DNA of 64,000 nucleotides from Arthrobacter crusticola (GCF_004357995.1 NZ_SMTK01000001.1:434001-498000); one strand, 5' to 3'. Positions 30,606 through 39,889 are shown, numbered from the stretch's first letter. Notes: generated by a model from the letters alone, not told the origin. A program made the numbers and translations.

Positions 30606-31397
30606 TCAGGACGACCGCGAGGTCAGCCAGACCGTGAAGGCGATGACGACGCCCAGGCCGGCGACCCAGATGAACAGGCCTTCGGAGACCGGGCCCAGGG
30701 AGCCGAGGTCGGCTCCGCCCGGGGAACCCTGCTCTTCGATGGTCTTCAGGAACGCGATGACGTCCCGCTTGTCCTCGGGGGAAATGTTCGCGTCGTTGAA
30801 GACGGGCATGTTCTGCGGGCCGGTGACCATGGCCTCGTAGATGTGCTTCTCGCTCGAGCCTTCAAGTGAGGGGGCGAACTTGCCGCGGGTCAGGGCGCCG
30901 CCGGCTGCCGCAGCGTTGTGGCACATGGCGCAGTTGACGCGGAAGAGCTCTCCACCGTTGGCGGGATCGCCTTCGGAGGCGTCGAGGATTTCCTCGTCGG
31001 GGATGGCCGGGCCGGCGCCCAGGGTGGCGACGTAGGCGGCGAGCTGGCGTGTCTGTTCTTCGGTGAACTGAACCGGCTTGACCTGTGCCTGCGGGCCGTC
31101 CATCTGAAGCGGCATGCGTCCGCTGCCGACCTGGAAGTCAACCGAGGCGGCACCGACGCCGACGAGGGAGGGGCCCGCCGAGGAGCCCGAGGCACCCAGG
31201 CCGTGGCAGGAGGCGCAGTTGGCGGCGAAAAGCTTTTCGCCTTCCTCGGCGTCATTCGCGGAGAAGGACTCGGTCTGGGCCTGCGCCTGGTTGGCTGAGC
31301 TTGCCGCGGAGTAGATTGCTCCGACCATGAGCAACGCCATCAGCAGCAGTGCAATTGCTGCTAGGGGGTGGCGCCGCCTCTGAGATAGTGCCTTCAC
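30606..31397 (-). CDS. qcrC: Diheme cytochrome c subunit of bc1 complex (QcrC)
   Basis: A 263-residue membrane-bound cytochrome cc. An N-terminal helix (about residues 12-35) serves as signal anchor, followed by two c-type heme motifs, CASCHG (about 60) and CAMCHN (about 160), each with distal Met candidates (GRMPLQ, QNMPVF), and a C-terminal membrane helix. It transfers electrons from the Rieske centre directly to CuA of the aa3 oxidase, replacing soluble cytochrome c in actinobacteria. The start is GTG. Confidence 0.95.
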   Translation of the reverse strand: MKALSQRRRHPLAAIALLLMALLMVGAIYSAASSANQAQAQTESFSANDAEEGEKLFAANCASCHGLGASGSSAGPSLVGVGAASVDFQVGSGRMPLQMDGPQAQVKPVQFTEEQTRQLAAYVATLGAGPAIPDEEILDASEGDPANGGELFRVNCAMCHNAAAAGGALTRGKFAPSLEGSSEKHIYEAMVTGPQNMPVFNDANISPEDKRDVIAFLKTIEEQGSPGGADLGSLGPVSEGLFIWVAGLGVVIAFTVWLTSRSS

Positions 31398-31483
31398 GCG
31401 ATGGTTCCTGTCTTCTGTGATGCCATGGCTGCTGTGCTTCCTCGTCGAATTCTACCTCTAGTAGAAAAGTCTACCGCAGGAGC

Positions 31484-32122
31484 CTACTTGAGGAAGTAAA
31501 TAATGATGAAGAGTCCGATCCAGACCACGTCGACAAAGTGCCAGTAGTAAGAGGTGACGATGGCCGACGTCGCCTCGAAGTGGCCGAAGCGGCGGGCCGC
31601 GTAGGCGCGCCCGATAATCAGCAGGAACGCGATGAGCCCGCCGAGCACGTGGAGGCCGTGGAAGCCGGTGGTGATGTAGAAGGCCGAGCCATAGGCGTCC
31701 GAGGAAAGCGACACACCCTCGGAGACGAGCTTGGCGTATTCATAGGCCTGCACGGCGACGAAGATGCCGCCAAGGACGAAGGTGAGGAGGAACCACTCGA
31801 CCATTCCCCAGCGGCCGATGGAGAAGAGCCCTCCGGTGCGGCGCGGCTGCAGGCGCTCGGCGGCGAAGACCCCGAACTGGCAGGTGACGGAGCTGGACAC
31901 CAGGATGATGGTGTTGATCAGCGCAAACGGCACGTTGAGCTTCTCGGATCCCTCGGCCCACATCTCGCCTGAGGTGGACCGGAGCGTGAAGTACATGGCA
32001 AAGAGGCCGGCGAAGAACATCAGTTCGCTCGAGAGCCACACCACGGTTCCGACGGAGACCATGTTGGGGCGGTTGAGCGCGGGATGTGGGGCGGCGCTTG
32101 GGGCTTGGGTCGCAGATGTCAC
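31484..32122 (-). CDS. ctaE: Cytochrome c oxidase subunit III
   Basis: A 212-residue subunit III with five membrane segments, starting after an Ala/Pro-rich N-terminus: [77 protein letters not shown], and [18 protein letters not shown]. The conserved Glu of SSELMFF and the HGLHV and WHFVD motifs are typical. It leads the ctaE-qcrCAB operon. The start is GTG with no ribosome-binding site; a CATAAT box lies six bases upstream, so it is probably leaderless. Confidence 0.95.
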   Translation of the reverse strand: MTSATQAPSAAPHPALNRPNMVSVGTVVWLSSELMFFAGLFAMYFTLRSTSGEMWAEGSEKLNVPFALINTIILVSSSVTCQFGVFAAERLQPRRTGGLFSIGRWGMVEWFLLTFVLGGIFVAVQAYEYAKLVSEGVSLSSDAYGSAFYITTGFHGLHVLGGLIAFLLIIGRAYAARRFGHFEATSAIVTSYYWHFVDVVWIGLFIIIYFLK

Positions 32123-32271
32123 GAACTCATTATGGCTCTAAAAGTTCCCACTTCACCAACGCCTGAGGGCTTGCGGCGCGTCCAAATCGGTGTCCAAGGC
32201 CGCGTGATCCGCATAACGGCGCGGAAGTAGGAGGGTGATGACTTTCTACAATTCGTAGATAACCTAGGAGT
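32123..32271. promoter_or_regulatory. Divergent promoter region for ctaE (minus) and trpD (plus), both apparently leaderless
   Basis: On the minus strand TTGGTG (32154-32159) and CATAAT (32129-32134), 19 bases apart, place the start of transcription at the ctaE GTG, six bases after the -10 box. On the plus strand TAACCT (32260-32265) is six bases before the trpD GTG; its -35 element is poor. Confidence 0.55.
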
Positions 32272-33333
32272 GTGACCACTACTTTGCGCGCTGACGAGGC
32301 CAAACAGTCATGGCCGCCGCTGTTCTCAGCCCTCATTTCGGGGAGGGATCTGACCCCTGCGGAAGCTGGCTGGGCGATGGAAAACATCATGTCCGGCGAG
32401 GCGACCCACGCGCAGATCGCGGGTTTCCTGCTCGGCCTGCGCGCAAAGGGGGAGTCTGTCGGCGAACTCACCGGGCTCGTGGAGGCGATGCTCGGGCGCG
32501 CCCGGCGGATTACGGTGACCGGCCCGGCCCTTGACATCGTGGGAACCGGAGGCGACGGGCTGAACACGGTCAATATCTCCACCATGGCGTCCCTGGTGGC
32601 CGTGGGCGCCGGGGCGAAGGTGGTGAAGCACGGCAACCGGGCGGCGTCGTCGTCCTCCGGGGCCGCTGACGTGATCGAGGCGCTCGGCGTCCGGTTGGAC
32701 CTGAGCCCCGAGGATGTGGCGCAGTGCGCCGAGGAAGCGGGGATCACCTTCTGCTTCGCCCAGGTCTTCCATCCGTCGATGCGGCATGTTGCGGTGCCGC
32801 GGCGCGAACTCGGCGTGCCGACCGCCTTCAACTTCCTTGGGCCGCTGAGCAATCCCGCCGGAGTCCAGGCCCAGGCCCTTGGCTGCGCCGACGCGCGCAT
32901 GGCGCCGCTGATGGCCGGTGTCCTCGCCGCCAGGGGTGTGCGGGCGCTGGTCTTCCGCGGCAGCGACGGCAGGGACAAGCTGACGACGAGCGGGTCCTCA
33001 ACCATCTGGGAGGTGCGCGGGGACCGGATCACCGAGCAGGTGGTGCATCCCGGGGACTTCGGCGTCGCCGAAACCGGTGTCGACGCCCTCCGCGGCACCG
33101 ATGCCGCGGGCAATGCGCAGATCGTGCGGCGCCTGCTCTCCGGCGAGGAGGGTCCGATCCGCGATGCCGTGGTCCTCAACGCCGCAGCCGGCCTCGTGGC
33201 GCTCGATGAGGACCACGAGGGGCCGCTGGTTGACCGTCTCCGGGCCGCCACCGTCCGGGCGCGCGGGTCCATTGACTCGGGAGCCGCACGGGCCGCCCTT
33301 GAACGCTGGGTCGACGTCAGCGCCTCGCTCTAA
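32272..33333 (+). CDS. trpD: Anthranilate phosphoribosyltransferase
   Basis: A 353-residue enzyme that joins anthranilate and PRPP in tryptophan synthesis. Motifs: [17 protein letters not shown] (PRPP loop), [40 protein letters not shown] and [14 protein letters not shown]. It is not in a trp operon here. The GTG start has AGGAG only one base upstream, too close to act as a ribosome-binding site, whereas a TAACCT -10 box is six bases upstream. A downstream TTG (32284) is an alternative start with AGGAG at 13 bases. Confidence 0.93.
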   Translation: MTTTLRADEAKQSWPPLFSALISGRDLTPAEAGWAMENIMSGEATHAQIAGFLLGLRAKGESVGELTGLVEAMLGRARRITVTGPALDIVGTGGDGLNTVNISTMASLVAVGAGAKVVKHGNRAASSSSGAADVIEALGVRLDLSPEDVAQCAEEAGITFCFAQVFHPSMRHVAVPRRELGVPTAFNFLGPLSNPAGVQAQALGCADARMAPLMAGVLAARGVRALVFRGSDGRDKLTTSGSSTIWEVRGDRITEQVVHPGDFGVAETGVDALRGTDAAGNAQIVRRLLSGEEGPIRDAVVLNAAAGLVALDEDHEGPLVDRLRAATVRARGSIDSGAARAALERWVDVSASL

Positions 33334-33405
33334 GCGCCCTCGCCCTCATCAGGGGCAGCGGTCGGCGCGAGGATCTGGGCGTTAACTGATGCGCCCGGGG
33401 CGGTG

Positions 33406-33687
33406 TCAGCTGTCAAAGCCGAGGGAGAAGGCGGCGTCCAGGTCGTGCTTGGAGTAGGACCGGAAGGCGATCTGCGTCGTCGTTGACTCAACTCCCTCAA
33501 CCTTCGAGAGGCGGTCGGCGATGACGTCGGCGAGGTCTTCATGGCGGGACACCCTGGCCATTGCGATGAGGTCCCATTCGCCGGTCACCGAATACACCTC
33601 GCTGATGCCTTCGATTTCGGAAATTTCCTGCGCGCACTCGGGGATGCGCGCGGAATCCGTCTGAATGAGGACAAAAGCGGTGATCAT
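33406..33687 (-). CDS. Lrp/AsnC ligand-binding domain protein without HTH
   Basis: A 93-residue stand-alone RAM (regulation of amino-acid metabolism) domain: MITAFVLIQTDS, then a beta-alpha-beta-beta-alpha-beta order with VYSVTGEWDLIAMARVS and VEGVESTTTQIAFRSYS. It lacks the DNA-binding helix-turn-helix of full Lrp proteins, so it probably acts as an amino-acid-sensing partner; the location next to trpD is common in actinobacteria. ATG 33687 has AAAGG six bases upstream. Confidence 0.85.
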   Translation of the reverse strand: MITAFVLIQTDSARIPECAQEISEIEGISEVYSVTGEWDLIAMARVSRHEDLADVIADRLSKVEGVESTTTQIAFRSYSKHDLDAAFSLGFDS

Positions 33688-33718
33688 GGTCGGCCTTTCC
33701 ACTGAGATGGGTACTTCC

Positions 33719-34144
33719 TCACCGTACCGCCTGGTTTCCGCGGCCGGAGCGGGCACGCCCGCGGCCCCGCACGGCGGCGCTCACCAGCAGCCGCGGCAGG
33801 AGCAACAACGAACCCAGCACCACGAGGGTGACTACCTGGAAGCTCAGGGCCACACCGCCCCCGGTGAGGAACCGCAGCAGCAGGCCGCCGGCCGCGGTCG
33901 TGATCCAGATTCCAACACCCGTCGGCCACAGGCGCCGCGGCGTCCGCCAGGCGCGCAGGCCTAACCATCCCGCGACGCAGGCGACGACGAAGGGCGCCGC
34001 CGTTGCCGCGATTCCCGCCGCACTCAGGCCGTGCTCGTGGGTGCTGCGGCCGGAGACCGCGAAGAGGATGATCGCGGCGACGTCGACCGCCAGCCAGGGC
34101 CAGAGCCCTTGCGTGGGTCGGGGTGTCGGATGCTGGGATGCCAT
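33719..34144 (-). CDS. DUF3054 family membrane protein
   Basis: A 141-residue protein with four membrane helices and the family's conserved features: AVDVAAIILFAVSGRSTHEH near the N-terminus (here residues about 19-40), FVVACVAGWLGLRAW, WPTGVGIWITTAAGGLLLR, and GGGVALSFQVVTLVVLG. The function is unknown. It is 31 bp upstream of the Lrp-type gene on the same strand; cotranscription is likely. Confidence 0.85.
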   Translation of the reverse strand: MASQHPTPRPTQGLWPWLAVDVAAIILFAVSGRSTHEHGLSAAGIAATAAPFVVACVAGWLGLRAWRTPRRLWPTGVGIWITTAAGGLLLRFLTGGGVALSFQVVTLVVLGSLLLLPRLLVSAAVRGRGRARSGRGNQAVR

Positions 34145-34182
34145 AGGACAACTTTAAGGCCTCCTCGGGTCCGGGCAGTGCG

Positions 34183-35586
34183 CTAACCGGCCAGTCCCGC
34201 CAGTGCGAAGATCGCTGCGGCGATGACGAAACCCATCACGCCGATCAGGGTTTCCATGACGGTCCACGTGGCAAGGGTGGTCTTGACGTCCATGCCGAAG
34301 AAGCGGCCGACGAGCCAGAACCCCGAGTCGTTGACGTGGGAGACGACCACCGATCCGGCGGCGACGGCGATGACCAGCGCGGCCAGCTGCAGGCCGTTGA
34401 ACCCCGCATCGGCCACAGCCGGTGCGATGAGCCCCGCAGTGGTGGTGAGGGCGACCGTCGCGGATCCCTGGGCGATGCGCAGGATCGACGAGATCATGAA
34501 GCCGGCGACGATGAGGGGGATGCCCACCCCGCCGAGCACGTCGGCGAGGGCCGCGCCGATCCCGGAGGTGCGGAGCACCCCACCGAACATGCCGCCCGCG
34601 CCGGTGATGAGGATGACCGAGCAGACAGGACCCAGAGAGGATTCGAGGAGTTTCTCGAGGTTGCTCCCGGTCGTGCCCCGGCGCCGGCCCAGAACGAACA
34701 TGGCGACGAGGACCGAGATCAGCAGCGCCACGGGAGTCTCGCCCAGCGCGCGGAGGATCTGGTACCAGGAGGCGTCCGCTGCGGAGGCAGGCAGCAGGCC
34801 GCCTGCGGCGGCAGTGTTCAGGCCGGTGTTGAGGAAGATGAGCACCAACGGCAGCAGGAGCACGCCGACGACCGTGCGGAAGCGCGGGGGATGGGCGTCG
34901 GCCTCTGCGTCCGCGTGGCCGAGCAGTTCCGGAACGGGAAGGACAAGTTTCCGGCCGGTCCGCAACCCGTACAGGTAGGCGGCGACGAACCAGGTGGGAA
35001 TTGCGGTGATGAGTCCGGCGATGACGACGAGGCCGACGTTCGCTTCGAAGAACGTTGATGCGGCGACCGGGCCGGGGTGGGGCGGCAGGAAGATGTGCAT
35101 CACGGAGAACGCGCCGGCCGCGGGGAGGCCGTAGCGAAGGACGCCGCCGCCAAGGCGGTGGGCGACGGCGAAGACGACCGGCAGCATCACCACGAGGCCG
35201 GCGTCGAAAAAGATCGGGAAGCCGAAAATCAGGGACGCCAGACCGAGCGCGAAGGGAGCCCGGTGTTCACCGAATCTGCCAATGAGGGAGTCGGCGAGCG
35301 ATTTGGCGCCCCCGCTCGTCTCGACGATCCGCCCCAGCATTGCGCCCAGACCTACGAGCAGCGCGACCGTGCCCAGCGTTGTGCCGAAGCCGTTAATGAG
35401 GACCGGCACCACCTGGTCCGCCGGGATGCCCGTGGCAAAGGCGGTTCCAAGGCTGACCAGGATGAGGGCGAGCAGGGCGTGCAGGCGCAGCTTGATGATG
35501 AGGAACAGCAGGACCGCGATGGCCGCGGCGGCGATGAGCAGCAGCGGACCTGCGCCGAGTGTTTGGGTCCATCCTTCGATCTCCAT
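34183..35586 (-). CDS. Gluconate permease family transporter (GntP)
   Basis: A 467-residue secondary transporter with 12 or more hydrophobic segments. The GntP family is recognisable from LGTAFATGIPADQVVPVLI, GLGAMLGRIVETSGGA, FGFPIFFDAGLVVMLPVVF, HIFLPPHPGPVAAS and VSHVNDSGFWLVGRFFGM. Substrates in the family are gluconate and related sugar acids. ATG 35586 is chosen for the GGAAGGAA six bases upstream; an in-frame extension upstream has no support. It is divergent from the ABC importer genes; no gluconate kinase is nearby. Confidence 0.9.
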   Translation of the reverse strand: MEIEGWTQTLGAGPLLLIAAAAIAVLLFLIIKLRLHALLALILVSLGTAFATGIPADQVVPVLINGFGTTLGTVALLVGLGAMLGRIVETSGGAKSLADSLIGRFGEHRAPFALGLASLIFGFPIFFDAGLVVMLPVVFAVAHRLGGGVLRYGLPAAGAFSVMHIFLPPHPGPVAASTFFEANVGLVVIAGLITAIPTWFVAAYLYGLRTGRKLVLPVPELLGHADAEADAHPPRFRTVVGVLLLPLVLIFLNTGLNTAAAGGLLPASAADASWYQILRALGETPVALLISVLVAMFVLGRRRGTTGSNLEKLLESSLGPVCSVILITGAGGMFGGVLRTSGIGAALADVLGGVGIPLIVAGFMISSILRIAQGSATVALTTTAGLIAPAVADAGFNGLQLAALVIAVAAGSVVVSHVNDSGFWLVGRFFGMDVKTTLATWTVMETLIGVMGFVIAAAIFALAGLAG

Positions 35587-35980
35587 GAATTTCCTTCCAA
35601 TCACCTGAGGCGGGTTGTACCGGGCAGGGCGTGGCGCTGCGGGCCGGATTGAACCGGCAGCCTGCGCGTCGGTTGATCCTACCGTTAGGCAGCCGCTGTC
35701 TCCGGCGTATGTCCTGTGTCGGAAAATGCCTGTCCGCCGACGGGAGCGGGCCGGACCAGGGGTCCGAAGCGGGGATGCTCCGGGGGCGGCATCCGATGGC
35801 CCATGGCGGGGAAAAGCGAATAGAGCCGGCGAATGTATCTGCGAATGTATTGATGAAGTGCAGGTGCAGGTGTTCAATGATCCCAGTGCTCCACGGTCAG
35901 TGGATCCGTCAACGACGACGGCCCTGTCGAGCACCGGCCGGGCCTTACCGCCCGCGCCGACCTCGACCGAAGGAGGCACG
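35587..35980. other. 394-bp intergenic region between divergent gntP-family and ABC importer genes
   Basis: No gene is supported. It carries a tandem repeat GCGAATGTAT (35829-35838 and 35841-35850, 12-bp period) and a spaced ATTGA/TCAAT pair shortly after, which are candidate regulator sites for the sugar importer. The remainder holds nothing recognised. Confidence 0.4.
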
Positions 35981-37369
35981 ATGCTCAATCGACGACTGAC
36001 CGCCGGGTCAGTGCTCATGACGGCCCTGCTGGCCGTCACCGGCTGCACCGGCTCCGGGGAAACCTCGGAGGACGACGGCGCCCTGATCGTGTGGACGACG
36101 GAGGACGTCGCTGAGCGGGTGGCGACCCAGCAGGCGATCATGGACCGCTTCACCGAAAGCACCGGCACGGACGTCGAGCTCGTCGCGATCGCCGAGGACC
36201 AGCTCTCATCGGTGCTTTCGTCGTCCGCGGCGGCCGGGGAGCTGCCCGACGTGATCGGAGCCCTGTCCCTGAATGGAATGAACCAGCTGTACACCGACGG
36301 CCTGCTGGACACCGGCGCGGCAGCCGACGTCGTCGAGGAGCTGGGAGCCGACACCTTTTCGGCCCGCGCGCTCGAGCTGACGTCCGCCGAGGGCGAGCAG
36401 CTCTCGGTACCCAGCGACGCGTTCGCGCAGCTGCTCTACTACCGCAAGGACCTCTTCGAGGAGGAGGGCCTGGACGCGCCCGACAGCTACGAGGCCATCG
36501 AAGCCGCCGCCAAGGCCCTCGACGCCGAGGGCATGGCCGGGATCGTGGCCGCAACGGCTCCCGCCGACTCATTCACCCAGCAGACCTTCGAGCAGATCGC
36601 CCTGGCCAACGGGTGCGAGCTGGTCGATTCCGAGGGGGAGGTCACCCTTGACAGCAGCGAGTGCGAGGAGGCCTTCAGCTTCTACGGGAACCTCATCCGT
36701 GACTACTCCGTTCCGGGAAACCAGGACGCCGACACCACCCGTGCCAGTTATTTCGCCGGCGAGGCGGCGATGACCGTATGGTCCTCCTTCATGCTCGACG
36801 AGCTGGCCGGGCTGCGCAACGATGCCCTGCCGACATGCCCCGAGTGCGGGGACAACCCCCGGTTCCTTGCCGAGAACACCGGGATCGTCAGCGCGATCCA
36901 GGGCCCGAGCGGTGAAGAACCCGCGGGGTACGGGGAGGTCGTCTCCTGGAACATCCTCAACGACGCCTCGGCCGACGCTCAGGACCTGGTGACGTTCATG
37001 ATGAGCGAGGGCTACGAGGACTGGCTCGGGGTGGCACCGGAGGGCAAGCTGCCGGTGCGCCTTGGAACCGCCGACGCTCCCACCGAGTACGTTGACGCCT
37101 GGCAGTCCCTCGAGGCGGGGGTGGAGACCCGGGCGCTGCTCTCCGATATCTATCCTGCCGAAACCCTGCAGGCGCTGACGGAAAGCACCGACACCTTCAA
37201 GCGCTGGGGCATTCCCCAGGGCCAGGGAGCCCTGGCCGCAGCCGTGGGCGGCCAGTTCATCGCCCCCCAGATCGTGGCCCAGATGATCAGTGCGGGCAGC
37301 AGCGGCGCGGACGCCGCGGCACAGGCCCAGGAGGAGGCCGAGGGTCTCAAGGCCGACCTGGGTCAGTAG
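35981..37369 (+). CDS. Carbohydrate ABC transporter substrate-binding lipoprotein
   Basis: A 462-residue family 1 extracellular binding protein. The signal peptide ends in the lipobox AVTGC. The mature part shows the usual LIVWTTEDVAERV start strand, then DRFTESTGTDVELV, DVIGALSLNGMNQLYTDGLL and PSDAFAQLLYYRKDLFEEEG, with a four-Cys cluster in the second half (CELVDSEGEV, SSEC, TCPECG). ATG 35981 has AGGAGG four bases upstream. It leads an operon with two permeases. Sugar specificity cannot be read from sequence. Confidence 0.9.
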   Translation: MLNRRLTAGSVLMTALLAVTGCTGSGETSEDDGALIVWTTEDVAERVATQQAIMDRFTESTGTDVELVAIAEDQLSSVLSSSAAAGELPDVIGALSLNGMNQLYTDGLLDTGAAADVVEELGADTFSARALELTSAEGEQLSVPSDAFAQLLYYRKDLFEEEGLDAPDSYEAIEAAAKALDAEGMAGIVAATAPADSFTQQTFEQIALANGCELVDSEGEVTLDSSECEEAFSFYGNLIRDYSVPGNQDADTTRASYFAGEAAMTVWSSFMLDELAGLRNDALPTCPECGDNPRFLAENTGIVSAIQGPSGEEPAGYGEVVSWNILNDASADAQDLVTFMMSEGYEDWLGVAPEGKLPVRLGTADAPTEYVDAWQSLEAGVETRALLSDIYPAETLQALTESTDTFKRWGIPQGQGALAAAVGGQFIAPQIVAQMISAGSSGADAAAQAQEEAEGLKADLGQ

Positions 37370-37423
37370 CATGCCACCACCTGCGCGGACGCCGTCCGGT
37401 ATCCGCCCGCTGTAAGGAGCGCC

Positions 37424-38386
37424 ATGTCCGCACTTCCCCTCAGGCCACCCCGACGACGCACCCTGTCCCAGCGCGACGCCCGCACCGGTATTGCCCTGAT
37501 GTCGCCCACCCTGGTCATCGTGCTCGCGGTCGTCGTCGTGCCGCTGCTGTGGTCGATCCTGATCGCGTTCCAGCAGCTGAAACTGCTGGAAATCGGCACC
37601 GCCAACCCGCTCCGGTCCCTGACCCTGGCGAACTTCGAGCGGGTCTTCGCCTCCGGCCGGCTCTGGGCGAGCCTTGGCACCACGCTCGTCTACACGGCCG
37701 GGTCGGTCCTGCTGTCCATCGGCATCGGGCTGCTCGCGGCAATGGCCGTGCGCCGGCCGTTCCGGGGACGGAACTTCGTGCGGGCTGCGTTCCTGCTGCC
37801 GTACGTGGCCCCGGTTGTGGCGGTGACCTTCGTGTGGCGCACCATGCTCAACCCTCAGTTCGGCATCGTGAACGAGGTGGGCCAGTCCACCTTCGGGTGG
37901 GCCGACCCCATCCCGTTCCTTTCCGAAGCGCAGCGCACGGTGGAGTTCCTCGGAGCGCAGTTTCCGATCCCCACCGCGCTGCTGACCGCCATCGCCTTCG
38001 AGGGCTGGCGGTACTTTCCCTTCGCCTTCCTGTTCCTCATGGCCCGGCTTGAGGCACTGTCCTCGGAGTCGGAGGAAGCGGCGCTCGTGGACGGGGCGAG
38101 CCCCCTGCAGACCTTCCGTTACATCATCCTGCCCCAGCTGATGCCGGTCATCGCGCTGCTCGCGGTGCTGCGCACCATCTGGACGTTCAATGAGTTCGAC
38201 GACATTTTCCTGCTGACCGGCGGAGCCGCCGGCACCGGGGTTGCCAGCGTCCGGGTGTATGAGTTCCTCACCGTCCAGCGCAACGTTGGTGCCGCCGCGG
38301 CCCAGTCGCTGGTCCTCGCGGTGGTGCTCGTCCTGATGCTGGCCGTCTATATGTTCATGATGCGCAGGAGGGGAGAACGGCTGTGA
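37424..38386 (+). CDS. Sugar ABC transporter permease (MalF/UgpA type)
   Basis: A 320-residue permease with six membrane helices and the BPD_transp_1 domain. The EAA loop that contacts the ATPase reads EAALVDGASPLQTFRYIILP. AAGGAG precedes the ATG. It overlaps the second permease gene by four bases (GTGA). Together with the binding protein it forms an importer; no ATPase gene is present, so a shared MsiK-type ATPase encoded elsewhere is likely. Confidence 0.92.
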   Translation: MSALPLRPPRRRTLSQRDARTGIALMSPTLVIVLAVVVVPLLWSILIAFQQLKLLEIGTANPLRSLTLANFERVFASGRLWASLGTTLVYTAGSVLLSIGIGLLAAMAVRRPFRGRNFVRAAFLLPYVAPVVAVTFVWRTMLNPQFGIVNEVGQSTFGWADPIPFLSEAQRTVEFLGAQFPIPTALLTAIAFEGWRYFPFAFLFLMARLEALSSESEEAALVDGASPLQTFRYIILPQLMPVIALLAVLRTIWTFNEFDDIFLLTGGAAGTGVASVRVYEFLTVQRNVGAAAAQSLVLAVVLVLMLAVYMFMMRRRGERL

Positions 38387-39330
38387 GCGCACCCACCACA
38401 CCCGGCACACAGACAAGCACGGCACCGGCGCCGCGGCCGCCGGAGGTTCAGCGGGTCCGGGCCTCCCGCCGGCACCAGATCGAACGGCGCAGCCTGCGTA
38501 TCCTGCGGTGGGTGGTCATCATCGGCCTCCTCATCGTCACCCTGCTGCCCTTCTACTACATGGTGCTGCTCTCCCTCCGGCCGATCGAGGCGCTGCTGCG
38601 CAATCCCAGCTCGCTCATCATTCCGCCGGCGGAGTTCACCCTGTCCTCCTACCAGCAGGTGCTCGCGTCAACCGCTGCCGGCGGCCAGGGCTTCGGGCGG
38701 TTCATCGCCAACAGCGCCGTGGTCGCGGTAAGCGCGGTCATCATCTCCCTGATCGTCGCCGTCCCCGGGGCCTACGCGATCGCCCGCCTGCCGTTCTTCG
38801 GCCACCGGCAGGTCAACGCGCTCTTCCTCGCCGCGTACCTGTTCCCCGCCATCGTCATGGCGATCCCCCTCTTTGTGCTCTTCACCCGGGTGGGCCTGCG
38901 CGGATCCCTGGTGGGCCTGATCCTTGTGTACATCGCGCAGACGGTGCCCGTGGCGATCTACATGCTCCGCAACTACCTCGACACCGTACCCGTCGCCGTG
39001 GAGGAGGCAGGGCTCGTCGACGGGCTCACCCGGATCGGGGTGCTCCGGCGCATCAGCCTGCCCCTCGTGATGCCCTCGATCATGGCCACCGGGCTGTTCA
39101 TCTTCATGATCGCGTGGAACGAATTCCTCTTCGCGCTGCTGTTCCTGGTCGAACGGCGTGAGAGCTGGACCGTTTCCCTGGGCCTTTCACAGCTCTCGGG
39201 CAGTGCGGAGATTCCCACGACGGTGCTGATGGCCGGCTCGGTCGTCCTGACCCTGCCGATTCTCATCCTGTTCTTCTCGACGGAGCGGCTGCTGACCGGC
39301 GGGCTCACCGCCGGTGCCGAGAAGGGCTGA
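38383..39330 (+). CDS. Sugar ABC transporter permease (MalG/UgpE type)
   Basis: A 315-residue permease. The N-terminal 30 residues are Pro/Thr-rich and cytoplasmic; six membrane helices follow, with the EAA loop EEAGLVDGLTRIGVLRRISL and the MalG-type IAWNEFLFALLF. The GTG start overlaps the upstream permease stop. It is the last gene of the operon; the disrupted PPOX gene on the opposite strand follows. Confidence 0.92.
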   Translation: MSAPTTPGTQTSTAPAPRPPEVQRVRASRRHQIERRSLRILRWVVIIGLLIVTLLPFYYMVLLSLRPIEALLRNPSSLIIPPAEFTLSSYQQVLASTAAGGQGFGRFIANSAVVAVSAVIISLIVAVPGAYAIARLPFFGHRQVNALFLAAYLFPAIVMAIPLFVLFTRVGLRGSLVGLILVYIAQTVPVAIYMLRNYLDTVPVAVEEAGLVDGLTRIGVLRRISLPLVMPSIMATGLFIFMIAWNEFLFALLFLVERRESWTVSLGLSQLSGSAEIPTTVLMAGSVVLTLPILILFFSTERLLTGGLTAGAEKG

Positions 39331-39421
39331 CCCGCGGCGGCGCGAACCAGGCGGTGCCGACCCTGCGGCCGGAAATGGTCCGAGGCCGCAGTCCGATGAA
39401 CCGGGTCCGGAGGCCTCCCGC

Positions 39422-39889
39422 TCAGGGCTCCTCCGTGGACCGGCCCCACAGGGTCTTCAGCAGGTCCTCGTCATCGACCTGCTCAGGGCGTCCCTGCGCG
39501 AGCACCGTCCAGCCGGCCATGGCCTCGGCCTGCACATCGTCAACCTGGAGGGCGGATGAACCGAGCGGTGCACGCCCGAGGTCGCCCTCCTCGGATGTCC
39601 TGAAGTAGATCCCGCCGTCGTGGACAAGATAGTTCACCGGGAAGATGTAGAGCGACCCCTCCTTCATGAACCCGATGCGGCTGGTCCGCCGCGTGGAAAG
39701 CAGCGCCCAGCATTCGTCGGGGGAGAGCGCAGCAGAGGCGTGGAGGGCTCCCTGTGCAGTCCCGGCCTGGGCACTTCTCCGGCCCCGTGCCCGGCTCCTC
39801 GGGGCCCATCCGAAGGCCTGCGGCGCCAGGGGCCGTTGGACCCTGTGCGTCCCGGCGGTCCGGTGGGACGCTCGGGGCAGCGCGGGCAC
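39422..39889 (-). pseudogene. Pyridoxamine 5'-phosphate oxidase family gene, probably inactivated
   Basis: The frame encodes the front part of a flavin-binding split barrel (LSPDECWALLSTRRTSRIGF, IFPVNYLVHDGGIYFRTSEE, AMAGWTVLAQGRPE, LLKTLWGRSTEEP), then stops at TGA (39424-39422). Reading on in the same frame beyond that TGA gives AGGLRTRFIGLRPRTISGRR, which is the family's normal C-terminus (compare RFVRVTPDGVTGRR in the intact copy at 40922). The stop thus replaces an expected Trp codon (TGG to TGA). At the 5' end no start codon with a ribosome-binding site lies near the domain; GTG 39889 is a formal start only. It looks like a recent pseudogene. Confidence 0.65.
39830..39843. promoter_or_regulatory. 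Candidate DosR/DevR-like box upstream of usp module 1
   Basis: GGGCC-GTTG-GACCC fits the GGGNC-N4-GNCCC core of DosR-type hypoxia boxes. It lies 94 bp before the small ORF at 39937 and about 200 bp before the double-Usp gene. No DosR gene is in the window, so this is only suggestive. Confidence 0.3.

Noticed and set aside
33334-33405. Possible terminator between trpD and the Lrp-type gene
   Set aside because: Only short, weak inverted repeats could be found.
35646-35656. Second T-loop-like string upstream of the GntP-family gene
   Set aside because: Stem pairing fails at the second position and a cloverleaf cannot be drawn.
36569-38425. A 618-codon open frame antisense to the sugar importer genes
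   Set aside because: Antisense shadow of well-supported ABC transporter genes; His/Gly/Arg-rich with no domain.
39422-39424. Selenocysteine or programmed read-through at the PPOX TGA
   Set aside because: The expected residue is Trp, no SECIS-like stem was seen and the gene also lacks a start, so a nonsense mutation is simpler.
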